Shown here: positions 50,597-59,340 of the stretch, piece after piece
Position numbering within the stretch: the stretch's first letter is position 1
Layout: the number at the start of each line of letters is the position of its first letter
Assembly (NCBI GenBank): GCA_013297875.1
Contig: JAAFIW010000006.1
Coordinates: forward strand, 124,001-188,000
Length of the DNA stretch: 64,000 nucleotides
Direction of reading: 5' to 3'
From: Comamonadaceae bacterium
GTDB lineage: Bacteria > Pseudomonadota > Gammaproteobacteria > Burkholderiales > Burkholderiaceae_C
Program-made: the position numbers and the translations under genes
Notes under the pieces: model-generated
The model's database searches: none
What the model was told of the DNA's origin: nothing
What the model saw: the letters and a program-made list of their open reading frames with translations, nothing else

Positions 50597-51579
50597 CGGT
50601 CGTTATCGTGAGCCCGGCGCTGGCCGCTGCCAACAATGGCAACTGGCAAACCGCGCGACGTTGGGCGGGTTTTTTGAGTCAAAACTATCGTACCCGCATC
50701 ACTTTGCAATGGCCCGATGGCCCGACCAGCAAACAAGACCACGTGATGTTGGCATTGCACGCCCGTCGCTCAGCCCCATCTGTGCAGGCCTGGGCGCAAG
50801 CGCATCCGCAGCGCGGCCTGGCGGTGGTGCTAACGGGCACTGACCTGTACCGCGACATTGCAGTCGATCCCGCCGCTCAGCAGTCGCTGCATCTGGCCCA
50901 GCGGCTGGTGGTGCTGCAACCGCTGGGCCTGCAAAGCCTGCCAGCAGAACACCAGGCCAAGGCGCAAGCGATTTTTCAGTCCGTCTCCACCCGCCAAACC
51001 CTGTCCAAAACCCAGCGCCATCTACGCGTGGTGATGGTGGGCCATTTGCGCGCCGAAAAGTCGCCGCAAACCCTGTTTGAAGCGGTTCACCTCCTGCGCG
51101 ATGAGCCCAGCATCTTGATCGACCACATTGGCGCTGCCAGCGACGCCGCCCTGGGCCAGCAAGCCCAAGCCACAGCCGCGGCCTGCCCGCGCTACCGCTG
51201 GCTGGGCGCGCTGCCGCACGCGGCCACGCGCGGGTACATTCAGCGCGCCCACTTGCTGGTGCATACCAGCGCCATGGAAGGCGGCGCGCATGTGTTGATG
51301 GAGGCTGTGTGCAGTGGCACGCCAGTGCTGGCCTCGCGCATTGACGGCAATGTGGGCATGCTGGGTAAGGGCTACGTGGGCTACTTTGAGCCAGGTGATG
51401 CAGCCGGTCTGGTCAGCTTGTTGCGCGCCTGCGCCGCAGAGCTGACTGCAAGCTCACCGGGCAACTGGCTCGCAACATTGCAAGCACAATGCGCCTCCCG
51501 CGCACATTTGTTTGCCCCGCAGGCCGAGCAAACAGCGCTGCTCGCACTCGTTCGGGAATTGATTCAGGAAACCTCATGA
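50584..51579 (+). CDS. senB: selenosugar synthase SenB
   Basis: A 331-residue GT-B glycosyltransferase. The N-terminal SPALAAANNGNWQTARRW and TGTDLYRDI are characteristic of the SenB family, and HTSAMEGGAHVLMEAVCSGT is the nucleotide-sugar binding motif. SenB makes a selenosugar from UDP-GlcNAc and selenophosphate, the first committed step of selenoneine formation. Its stop overlaps the next gene (ATGA). Confidence 0.92.
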   Translation: MQKPSVVIVSPALAAANNGNWQTARRWAGFLSQNYRTRITLQWPDGPTSKQDHVMLALHARRSAPSVQAWAQAHPQRGLAVVLTGTDLYRDIAVDPAAQQSLHLAQRLVVLQPLGLQSLPAEHQAKAQAIFQSVSTRQTLSKTQRHLRVVMVGHLRAEKSPQTLFEAVHLLRDEPSILIDHIGAASDAALGQQAQATAAACPRYRWLGALPHAATRGYIQRAHLLVHTSAMEGGAHVLMEAVCSGTPVLASRIDGNVGMLGKGYVGYFEPGDAAGLVSLLRACAAELTASSPGNWLATLQAQCASRAHLFAPQAEQTALLALVRELIQETS

Positions 51580-52649
51580 CAACACCATCTTTTCAACCCA
51601 CCCTGGGCGAACCCCGCCTGACCAGCTTGTCGCACGGCGGCGGCTGCGGCTGCAAGATTGCACCCGGCGTGCTCTCTGAAATTCTCAAAAGCACAAGCGC
51701 CATGCCCATTCCGCCACAACTGCTGGTGGGCATTGAAACCGCTGACGACGCCGCCGTGTACCAGCTCAACGACGAGCAGGCGCTGATCGCCACCACCGAC
51801 TTTTTCATGCCCATCGTCGACGACCCGTACGAGTTTGGCCGCATTGCCGCCACCAATGCCATCAGCGACGTGTATGCGATGGGCGGCACACCCATCATGG
51901 CGCTGGCCCTGGTGGGCATGCCCATCAACGTGCTCTCCACCGCCACCATCGGGAAAATTCTGGACGGCGGCCAAAGCGTGTGCCGCGCGGCGGGCATCCC
52001 TATTGCGGGTGGCCACACGATTGATTCAGTGGAGCCGATTTACGGCCTGGTGGCCCTGGGCCTGGTGCACCCCAAGCGTGTGAAGCGCAATGCCGATGCC
52101 AAGGCAGGCGACGTGCTGGTGTTGGGTAAACCCATCGGGGTGGGCGTGTTGTCAGCAGCTCTGAAGAAAGAAATTCTCAGCGCCGACGGCTACGCACAAA
52201 TGATCGCCAACACCACGAAACTGAACACCCCCGGCCCCGAGCTGGCCGCGCTGGATGGCGTGCATGCGCTGACCGACATCACCGGTTTTGGTCTGGCCGG
52301 CCATGTGCTGGAGCTGGCCCGCGGTGCCAAGCTGGGCGTGCGCATTGACTGGAACCAGGTGCCCCTGCTGCCCGGCGTGCGCGAGCTGGCGGCGCAAGGC
52401 GTGGTCACCGGCGCATCGGGTCGCAACTGGGCGGGGTATGGGCATGATGTGACGCTGCCCACAGGCTTTACCGAATGCGACAAAGCCTTGCTGAGCGACC
52501 CGCAAACCAGCGGTGGCCTGCTGGTGTCTTGCGCGCCTGAAGCCTTGCCCGACGTGCTGGCAATTTTTCAGCGGCATGGGTTTACGGCGGCGGGGGTGGT
52601 GGGGGAGGTGACGGCTGGGGATGCGGGGCGCTTACACGTACAGGAGTGA
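51576..52649 (+). CDS. senC: selenophosphate synthetase SenC / SelD
   Basis: A 357-residue enzyme making selenophosphate from selenide and ATP. SHGGGCGCKIAPGVL holds the catalytic Cys and Lys, DDAAVYQLNDEQALIATTDF the metal site, and DITGFGLAGHVLELARGA follows family pattern. It is coupled to senB, so it serves selenoneine synthesis. Whether it also supplies selU or selA cannot be seen here. ATG 51576 gives the usual N-terminus. Confidence 0.93.
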   Translation: MTTPSFQPTLGEPRLTSLSHGGGCGCKIAPGVLSEILKSTSAMPIPPQLLVGIETADDAAVYQLNDEQALIATTDFFMPIVDDPYEFGRIAATNAISDVYAMGGTPIMALALVGMPINVLSTATIGKILDGGQSVCRAAGIPIAGGHTIDSVEPIYGLVALGLVHPKRVKRNADAKAGDVLVLGKPIGVGVLSAALKKEILSADGYAQMIANTTKLNTPGPELAALDGVHALTDITGFGLAGHVLELARGAKLGVRIDWNQVPLLPGVRELAAQGVVTGASGRNWAGYGHDVTLPTGFTECDKALLSDPQTSGGLLVSCAPEALPDVLAIFQRHGFTAAGVVGEVTAGDAGRLHVQE

Positions 52650-52685
52650 TCGCGTCGGCAAGCGGGAAAACCCATAGTTTTCAAG

Positions 52686-52741
52686 TAAGAACTCCCTGAG
52701 CCCATAGAAAGACTGCTCAAGCAGCTATCATTTTTGATAGT
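52686..52741 (+). repeat. family A repeat, copy 20 (left flank of defence islet)
   Basis: CCTGAGCCCATAGAAAGACT, then GCTCAAGCAGCTATCATTTT and TGATAG. It forms the hairpin CTATCA-TTTT-TGATAG. Nearly identical in its right half to the copy at 54680. Confidence 0.93.
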
Positions 52742-52853
52742 TCACTCCCTTCATTGAGTGGCAAGTCACGATCCGCGTTTGCGTCAGGGATCGGCATGAG
52801 CAAGAAAATCTGCGCTATAGCAATATTCACTTTTACCGGCCGAAAGCAACCCT

Positions 52854-54002
52854 ATGCTCATTAGCAACATCCGACTGAAAAATTGGCGCAACTTCCAATC
52901 GTTGGATCTGCCCTTGCGTGACGTGTCCTATGTCCTGGGTCCTAACGCTTCGGGGAAGTCCAATCTGTTGGACGCCTTGCGATTTCTGCGCGATGTCAGC
53001 AAGACCAAAGGTGGGGGGCTGCAAGCGGCCATTGCGGAACGGGGTGGCATCTCAAAGGTAAGGTGTCTTCACGCCCGTCGCGACCCCGAAGTGCAGATCG
53101 ATGTTGAATTCAGCCACGAGTTAGATCAGCATCCCGTGTGGCAATACGTGCTGGCTTTCAAGCCGGAGGGCAAGGGCGCGCAGCGTCTGCTGGTTTCTCG
53201 CGAGCAGGTTTGGAAAGACGGCAAGCTGTTGTTGAATCGGCCAGACTCCAAGGATGACGCAGACGTGTTGCTCCGCACCCAGACGCACTTGGAGCAAATT
53301 CAGACCAATATCAAGTTCCGTGAAGTGGCTGATTTTTTGAGCGACATCACCTACCTGCACCTGGTGCCCCAGTTGCTGCGGTTTGGTGAAAAGATTGGCG
53401 GACATCGGCTCACGGACGATCCTTTTGGTCAAGGCTTTTTGGAGCGCTTGTCCAAGACACAGGAAAAGACCAGAAACTCCCGCCTGGCCAAAATTTCAAA
53501 GGCGTTGTCGCTGGCGGTGCCTCAGTTTCAAGATTTGCGTTTTAACAAAGACGAGATGGGGCACCCGCATTTGGAGGCTCGTTATGCGCACCATCGCCCT
53601 AACGCCGGCTGGCAATCGGAGGAGCATTTTTCGGATGGAACGCTGCGCTTGTTTGGCCTGCTCTGGGCGTTGCTGGAAGGCAGCTCCATGTTGTTGCTAG
53701 AAGAGCCAGAAATCTCGCTGAACGATGCCATCGTGAAAGAAATCCCTTTGATCGTCGACCGTTTGCAACGTGATCGAAAAACAAAGCGGCAAGTCATCTT
53801 GACGACCCATAGCGATGCTTTGTTGAGCAACCCGGGCATTGACGAGCGGGGTGTTGTGATTCTGGAAACCGGCAAGCAAGGCACCACCGGGCGGGCGTTG
53901 GATGCCAGTGAAAGACAGGCACTGGGTGCCGGACTCAGTGTTGCTGAGGTAGTGTTACCCAAGACCCGACCCGAGAAGGTGTCACAGCTGGGCTTGTGGT
54001 GA
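52854..54002 (+). CDS. OLD-like / RecF-like AAA ATPase
   Basis: A 382-residue SMC-like ATPase of the AAA_21 type. IRLKNWRNFQSLDLPL is the typical N-terminal strand, Walker A GPNASGKSNLLDALR, signature HFSDGTLRLFGLLWALL, Walker B SSMLLLEEPEISLND, and H-loop ILTTHSDALLSN. It lacks an own TOPRIM domain. The next gene, overlapping by one base, probably supplies that nuclease-like subunit. Such two-gene ATPase/TOPRIM pairs occur among antiphage systems. Immunity has not been shown for this one. Confidence 0.85.
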   Translation: MLISNIRLKNWRNFQSLDLPLRDVSYVLGPNASGKSNLLDALRFLRDVSKTKGGGLQAAIAERGGISKVRCLHARRDPEVQIDVEFSHELDQHPVWQYVLAFKPEGKGAQRLLVSREQVWKDGKLLLNRPDSKDDADVLLRTQTHLEQIQTNIKFREVADFLSDITYLHLVPQLLRFGEKIGGHRLTDDPFGQGFLERLSKTQEKTRNSRLAKISKALSLAVPQFQDLRFNKDEMGHPHLEARYAHHRPNAGWQSEEHFSDGTLRLFGLLWALLEGSSMLLLEEPEISLNDAIVKEIPLIVDRLQRDRKTKRQVILTTHSDALLSNPGIDERGVVILETGKQGTTGRALDASERQALGAGLSVAEVVLPKTRPEKVSQLGLW

Positions 54003-54610
54003 TGACGCCGATTGCGATCGCAACCGAAGACCAACTTAGTGAGGCAATTGCGCTACGCTTGATTGCTGACCTATCAACGCCGCATTTGATTCAGCATAGG
54101 CTGGGCAAGAGAGGTGATGGGTATCTAAAGTCCAAGATGGGAAGCTGGTACCAAATGGCACAACAGCAAGTGATGGTGGTGTTGATGGACTTGGATCGTG
54201 CAAATTGCCTGGTCGAATTTCGTGATCAATGGTTAGTCGCCAAGCCCCCACAAAACCTGCTGTTAAGGATCGCTGTTCGCGAGGTGGAGTCTTGGGTGCT
54301 TGCGGATCACGCGGCGATGCGGGTGCTGATCGGGCCAAAGGGTGTTTTGCCTGCCGCGCCCGATGAATTGGCAGACCCAAAGCAGTCTTTATTGCAACTC
54401 GCCAAGAGTGCGCCCAAACAAATCAGGGATGACTTGCTGAAAACAGTTGACGGTAATGTGATGCAAGGTTTGGGATACAACGCCCGTCTGACTGCCTGGG
54501 TCAACTCCGAATGGAGCCCGCAACGCGCGGCAGCTCGCTCCCCAAGTTTGGCTCGGGCGCGATTGCGACTGAACGAAATGGTAGGTGCATATGCATCGCC
54601 CAAAATCTAA
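54002..54610 (+). CDS. DUF4276-like TOPRIM-fold partner protein
   Basis: A 202-residue protein. Acidic clusters in IATEDQLSEAIALRLI (Glu), VVLMDLDRANC (Asp-x-Asp) and AVREVESWVLAD (Glu) follow the spacing of TOPRIM-like DUF4276/DUF4435 proteins. It starts at ATG 54002 within the stop of the ATPase gene (TGATG), so the two are translated together. The likely role is metal-dependent nucleic-acid cleavage gated by the ATPase. This family call is from memory of motif spacing. Confidence 0.65.
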   Translation: MTPIAIATEDQLSEAIALRLIADLSTPHLIQHRLGKRGDGYLKSKMGSWYQMAQQQVMVVLMDLDRANCLVEFRDQWLVAKPPQNLLLRIAVREVESWVLADHAAMRVLIGPKGVLPAAPDELADPKQSLLQLAKSAPKQIRDDLLKTVDGNVMQGLGYNARLTAWVNSEWSPQRAAARSPSLARARLRLNEMVGAYASPKI

Positions 54611-54679
54611 TTGATTAGCGCAGGACGACCAGCTAAACAATCGCTAGCCCCGCTATTCTGATAACTGATGCGAAGCTAC

Positions 54680-54736
54680 GCCAAATTGGTTTCTCATCCT
54701 TGAAAATACTACTCAAGCAGCTATCATTTTTGATGG
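54680..54736 (+). repeat. family A repeat, copy 21 (right flank of defence islet)
   Basis: CCAAATTGGTTTCTCATCCT, then TGAAAATACTACTCAAGCAG and CTATCATTTTTGATGG. Direct orientation relative to copy 20. Confidence 0.9.
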
Positions 54737-54749
54737 TCTCATCAGTAGC

Positions 54750-56051
54750 TCAATCCCCCTCCACCCACTCAATCTGCGCCCCCAGAGCCCGAATGTTCTC
54801 CGCAAAGTGCGGGTGCGCGCGCCGCACCGGCGTTGCGTTTTTGATCACCGATCGGCCAGGAATGCTGGCGGCCAGCATGAGCATGGCAATCGCCACGCGA
54901 ATGATGTAAGGGCTCTCCACTTCGGCGGCCACCAGCGGCTTGCCGCCGAAGGTGATGATGCGGTGGGGGTCGGCCATGAAGGCGTGGGCGCCGAATTTAG
55001 AGAGCTCCGAGGTCCAGCCCATTGCACCTTCGTACACCTTGTTCCAGAACATGGCGCTGCCCTGGGCTTTCACGCCCAGTGCCACGAAGATGGGTAGCAA
55101 GTCCACCGGCAGATAGGGCCAGGGCGCGGCTTCGATTTTTTGCAAAATGTTTTGGGTGAAGGGCTCGCGCACTTTCAAGGGGCCGTCAACCACGGTATGC
55201 GACCAGCCATCTTTGTGCACCACCTGCACGCCAAACTTGGCAAAGGTGCGGTCAATCAGCGGGAACTGCTCGGGCGCGGAGTTTTTCACCGTGATGCAGC
55301 CGCCGGTGATCGCGCCCAGCGCCATGAAGGTCACGGCTTCGTGAAAGTCTTCAGCAAAGCGGAATTCGCCGCCGCCCAGTTTGGCCACGCCGTGCACGGT
55401 GAGCTTGCTGGTGCCAATGCCTTCAATCTGCGCGCCCAACAGGGTCATGAAAGCGCAAAACTCCTGCACATGCGGCTCGCTGGCGGCGTTCATCAAGGTG
55501 CTGGTGCCGTGGGCCAGGGCCGCGCACAGCACAAAGTTTTCGGTGGTGGTCACGCTGGCGTAGTCCAGCCAGTGGTGGTTGGCTTTCAGGCCACCGTCGG
55601 CGCGAATCACCAGTGCATCAGGTCGGCGCTCCACGGTGCAGCCAAAGCGCTGCATCACCTCCACATGCGGGTCGATCTCGCGCACACCCAGGGTGCAGCC
55701 CTGCACATCGTTTTCAATGCGCGCCACACCAAAACGCGCCAACAGCGGTGGCACCAGCATGATGCTGGAGCGCATTTCTTCCGGCAGGTGGTGCTGTGCG
55801 GGGTCGAACTGGGTGTGCTGGTGCTGCACGTCCAGCACGCCCGTGGCGTGGTCTACGGTCACCTGGCTGCCCAGCATGCGGAAGATCTCGACGATTTTGC
55901 GCACGTCAGTGATGTCTGAAATACCCAGCAGCCGCACCGGTGCCTGGGTCAGCAAGGTGGCGCACAGAATGGGCAGAACGGCGTTTTTGTTCGCTGAAGG
56001 GGTGATGCGGCCGACGAGCGGCGTGCCGCCGTGCACGATGAGGTTTGCCAT
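54750..56051 (-). CDS. UDP-N-acetylglucosamine 1-carboxyvinyltransferase family protein (MurA-like)
   Basis: A 433-residue EPT-fold enzyme. SANKNAVLPILCATLL near residues 19-34 and VQGCTLGVREIDPHV (Cys119 at the position of the fosfomycin-reactive Cys) mark the MurA family. The sequence is more divergent than the canonical betaproteobacterial MurA as I remember it. It may therefore be a second, MurA-like paralogue rather than the essential copy. MurA transfers enolpyruvate from PEP to UDP-GlcNAc in peptidoglycan synthesis. Confidence 0.82.
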   Translation of the reverse strand: MANLIVHGGTPLVGRITPSANKNAVLPILCATLLTQAPVRLLGISDITDVRKIVEIFRMLGSQVTVDHATGVLDVQHQHTQFDPAQHHLPEEMRSSIMLVPPLLARFGVARIENDVQGCTLGVREIDPHVEVMQRFGCTVERRPDALVIRADGGLKANHHWLDYASVTTTENFVLCAALAHGTSTLMNAASEPHVQEFCAFMTLLGAQIEGIGTSKLTVHGVAKLGGGEFRFAEDFHEAVTFMALGAITGGCITVKNSAPEQFPLIDRTFAKFGVQVVHKDGWSHTVVDGPLKVREPFTQNILQKIEAAPWPYLPVDLLPIFVALGVKAQGSAMFWNKVYEGAMGWTSELSKFGAHAFMADPHRIITFGGKPLVAAEVESPYIIRVAIAMLMLAASIPGRSVIKNATPVRRAHPHFAENIRALGAQIEWVEGD

Positions 56052-56314
56052 GGAGTTTGGGGAATGGAACGTGAAAGGTCTGATTGTCTCCGCTGGCCGT
56101 GTCTCTGCGTCAATTTGCCGTTGCGGGCCACTGTTACCTGAACTTTGCTAACCGGGACCTCATAAGCTCGTTGCGCCAACGACACCAAAGTCAAAAGTCA
56201 CCCAAGACGGATGCGTCTCATTGGTACGCAGACTGCTATATTTTGCGCAACACACGGCAATTGACGTCCGGTGCCGTCTGCTGGGAGCAACCACCAACCC
56301 TATTCGAGGCGACT

Positions 56315-57394
56315 ATGAATCAGATCATGTACCTGAAGATCAATACAGGTTGCACCCATAAAGCAGCTGCACCGTCGGTTTCGCTTCCGAAAGGGACACG
56401 GGCCAACGCAGGGCCGTCACCCGACTCCCCCGTGAAAATCAACAGCTCTGTCGGTGCCGGCGGTGCCAATCTGAAGGTCGATGTCATTCAGATTCAACGA
56501 GCGCTGAACCACGTGTTGCCCGAGCTATACGGGGCCAAACCGTTTTTGAAGGACGACGGCATTGTCGGCCCGCGAACGCTGGAGGCGATCCAGAAGTTCC
56601 AGCATAGAAACCTGGGCTTTTCTGATTCACGAATCGATCCGAAGGGTAAGACGCTGGCGCTGATCAACCACTATCTGGCGACACAGCCAAAGCCCGGCGA
56701 TTCGCATTCGTACCAGGACCGGGTGTCGCGGGCCGTCGCGCGCCTGCGAAGTTGCAGCCAAACGCTGTTGAGCGCCGAGACCAAACTCCAATCGCTCAGG
56801 CCAACCCTGTTGGGCAACGGCCTGACGGGTGGTCTGCAGAGCCTCGCATCTAACGCCGAGGCGAACCTGGCGCTACTTGAGCGGCATTTCAAATTCTCCC
56901 AGGTCATCAACAAACCAGTCGTGCTAGACGGCATGACCCGCCAATTCCAGAACATGCGCTCGGTTATCGCCAGGAGCGTGCCAGCGACCGGAACCCTGAC
57001 AAACCCGAACGTCGACAACCTGTTCAGCTACTTTCTTGGGGAGGGGGCATTCCTGCTCGACCCTGTCGATGATGAGGCAGTCGCCTATACCTCCCTTGGC
57101 GGCTCACGCATGGCTGGCGAAACCCGGCCGGACGGGCGGCGCTCCGACCGGATTTACCTATGCAAGACCCTTGACCGCGCCTCAGATGAATTTTATGAAG
57201 AGACCGTTATCCACGAACTCGCGCATTTCACCTCCCCGAATGCGCCGAGTATCTTGGATCACGGCTACGGCTGGATTAATGACCCACGCATGACGCCGCT
57301 CACAGCCTCCGCGCGGCTGTGCAACGCCCAGAACTACGCCACATTCGCCATTGAGAGCCGTTACGGTAAGCGCGATAACCGGCTTGGCCTCTGA
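56315..57394 (+). CDS. peptidoglycan-binding metallopeptidase, possible secreted effector
   Basis: A 359-residue protein from ATG 56315 (GAGGCG upstream). Residues about 55-120 form a peptidoglycan-binding domain (VDVIQIQRALNHVL, then DGIVGPRTLEAIQKFQHRNLG). The C-terminal half holds VIHELAHFTSPN, an HExxH zinc site of the deuterolysin/M35-like type, with downstream acidic residues. No signal peptide is visible, although the target would be outside the cytoplasm. A type VI or other contact-dependent effector would fit, but no immunity gene or VgrG is adjacent. Confidence 0.65.
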   Translation: MNQIMYLKINTGCTHKAAAPSVSLPKGTRANAGPSPDSPVKINSSVGAGGANLKVDVIQIQRALNHVLPELYGAKPFLKDDGIVGPRTLEAIQKFQHRNLGFSDSRIDPKGKTLALINHYLATQPKPGDSHSYQDRVSRAVARLRSCSQTLLSAETKLQSLRPTLLGNGLTGGLQSLASNAEANLALLERHFKFSQVINKPVVLDGMTRQFQNMRSVIARSVPATGTLTNPNVDNLFSYFLGEGAFLLDPVDDEAVAYTSLGGSRMAGETRPDGRRSDRIYLCKTLDRASDEFYEETVIHELAHFTSPNAPSILDHGYGWINDPRMTPLTASARLCNAQNYATFAIESRYGKRDNRLGL

Positions 57395-57640
57395 CAGGCG
57401 CAGATGATTTGAGGGCACCTTGCCGTGCTCAAACCCAGTGGGGTCACGTGCAAACTTGCCTGCGGCTCAAACAAGCACGTGCGAGGAGTGCGTTCGCGTT
57501 TCTTGCCTGTTTGGTTCCGGCTCTGCCGGCCGGCCAGCAGATTGCGCCAATAGATCTGCTTTTTGGTGATCTGAGGCGGGGGCGGGGTTTTTGATACCCG
57601 CCTGATCGGCTGGAGCCGGTGGGGCGATAAGCTGCCCCCT

Positions 57641-57808
57641 ATGCCTAAACACGCAACTCCAAGTCCCTCCGCCTTCCGCGGCAATAAGTCCACCTTGCCC
57701 AGCAAGCTGTGCGCAGCTTGCGGCCGCACCATGACCTGGCGGCGCAGCTGGGCGAAAAACTGGGCAGAGGTGAAGTTTTGCTCCGACGCCTGTCGGGCCA
57801 AAAAGTGA
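57641..57808 (+). CDS. DUF2256 small zinc-binding protein
   Basis: A 55-residue protein. LPSKLCAACGRTMTWRRSW and KFCSDACRAKK match DUF2256 (CxxC...WR..W...CSxxC), a short zinc-finger-like family regularly found next to photolyase-type genes. It overlaps the next start by one base (TGATG). Function unknown; the coupling suggests a cofactor or partner role for the photolyase. Confidence 0.88.
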   Translation: MPKHATPSPSAFRGNKSTLPSKLCAACGRTMTWRRSWAKNWAEVKFCSDACRAKK

Positions 57809-59340
57809 TGCGCACGCTCGTTATCGTGCTGGGCGACCAGCTGGATGCGCAGTCCAGTGCGTTTGATGGGTTTGATGCGACGCAAGACGCGGTGTGGATG
57901 GCCGAAGTGGCCGAAGAATCCACCCATGTGTGGTCCAGCCAGCAGCGTACGGCCTTGTTTTTGTCGGCGATGCGGCACTTTGTGCAAGAACTGCGGCAAG
58001 CAGGTAAACCCTTGCACTACATGCGACTGGACGACGACACCAATCAAGGCTCGCTGGCTGCACAGCTGCAAGCCGATATCACCCGCCTGCAACCCACCCA
58101 AGTGGTGCTCACGGCCCCGGGCGACTGGCGCGTGCTGCGGGCCATCAAGGCCGTGGCCGCTGCCAACAAGCTGCCGCTGGATCTGCGCGACGACCGCCAT
58201 TTTTTCACCACGGTGCGCGACTTCGCGGCCCATGCCAAAGGCCGTAAATCGCTGCGCATGGAGTACTTTTACCGGGAGCAGCGCCGCAAGCAAAACGTGT
58301 TGATGGACGGTGACCAGCCGGTGGGCGGACAATGGAATTTTGATGAAGACAACCGCGAAGCCTTTCCCAAAACAGGCCCCGGCACCGTGCCCGCGCGCAG
58401 CCAGTTTGCGCCCGATGCCATCACCCAGGAGGTGATGGCCCTGGTGCGCCAGCGCTTTGCCAGCCACCCCGGCAAGCTGGACAGTTTTGCCTGGCCCGTG
58501 ACCCGTGTCCAGGCTTTGCAAGCCTTGCAGACCTTCATCACCGAGCGCCTGCCGCTGTTTGGCCAATACCAGGACGCGATGTGGCCCAACCAACCCTGGC
58601 TGTACCACGCCCACCTGGGCTCGTCGCTCAACCTGAAGTTGCTCAACCCCCGCGAAGTGGTGGCGGCTGCCGAAGCCGCGTTTCACGCGGGTAAAGCCCC
58701 GTTGGCCGCGGTGGAAGGTTTTGTGCGCCAGGTTCTGGGCTGGCGCGAGTACGTGCGCGGCATTTACTGGACGCAGATGCCAGCCTACGGCCAAGGCAAT
58801 GCGCTGGCCGCCGACCAAGACCTGCCCGCCTGGTTCTGGACTGGCCAGACCGACATCGCCTGCCTGAAAGACACGCTGGCCCAAACGCTGGAACATGGCT
58901 ACGCCCACCACATCCAGCGCCTGATGGTCACCGGTCTGTTCACCTTGATGTTTGGCGTGAAACCCGAGCAGGTGCACGCCTGGTACCTGGCGGTTTATGT
59001 TGACGCGGTGGAGTGGGTGGAACTGCCCAATGTGCTGGGCATGAGCCAATACGCCGACGGCGGCGTGATGGCCAGCAAGCCCTACATCGCCACCGGCAAA
59101 TACATCCAACGCATGAGCCCGTATTGCTCGGGGTGCAAGTACGACCCTTTGCTACGGGTGGGTGATGCAGCCTGCCCGTTCACCACGCTGTATTGGGACT
59201 TTTTGATGCGCCACGAAGCGCTGCTGACCAAAAACCCGCGGGTGGCTTTGCAGGTGAAGAATCTGGCACGGCTGACGGATGCGGATCGGGCGGCGATCAA
59301 GGGCAGGGCGGATGCGGTGCGGTCGGGGGTGGTGGGTTAG
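57808..59340 (+). CDS. iron-sulfur bacterial cryptochrome / (6-4) photolyase (FeS-BCP)
   Basis: A 510-residue flavoprotein. RTLVIVLGDQLDAQSSAFDG begins the N-terminal antenna domain, and MSQYADGGVMASKPYIATGK the FAD/DNA region. Cluster ligands for 4Fe-4S are visible as Cys in TDIACLKDT and in YCSGCKYDPLL and DAACPF, the four-Cys pattern of PhrB-type enzymes. They repair (6-4) photoproducts using blue light. ATG 57808 is coupled to DUF2256. It converges on DUF3429 with a 4-base overlap of the stops. Confidence 0.92.
   Translation: MRTLVIVLGDQLDAQSSAFDGFDATQDAVWMAEVAEESTHVWSSQQRTALFLSAMRHFVQELRQAGKPLHYMRLDDDTNQGSLAAQLQADITRLQPTQVVLTAPGDWRVLRAIKAVAAANKLPLDLRDDRHFFTTVRDFAAHAKGRKSLRMEYFYREQRRKQNVLMDGDQPVGGQWNFDEDNREAFPKTGPGTVPARSQFAPDAITQEVMALVRQRFASHPGKLDSFAWPVTRVQALQALQTFITERLPLFGQYQDAMWPNQPWLYHAHLGSSLNLKLLNPREVVAAAEAAFHAGKAPLAAVEGFVRQVLGWREYVRGIYWTQMPAYGQGNALAADQDLPAWFWTGQTDIACLKDTLAQTLEHGYAHHIQRLMVTGLFTLMFGVKPEQVHAWYLAVYVDAVEWVELPNVLGMSQYADGGVMASKPYIATGKYIQRMSPYCSGCKYDPLLRVGDAACPFTTLYWDFLMRHEALLTKNPRVALQVKNLARLTDADRAAIKGRADAVRSGVVG

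Noticed and set aside
57361-59109. A 582-residue minus-strand open frame opposite the FeS photolyase
   Set aside because: The photolyase motifs on the plus strand are unambiguous, and the antisense frame lacks any recognisable motif.
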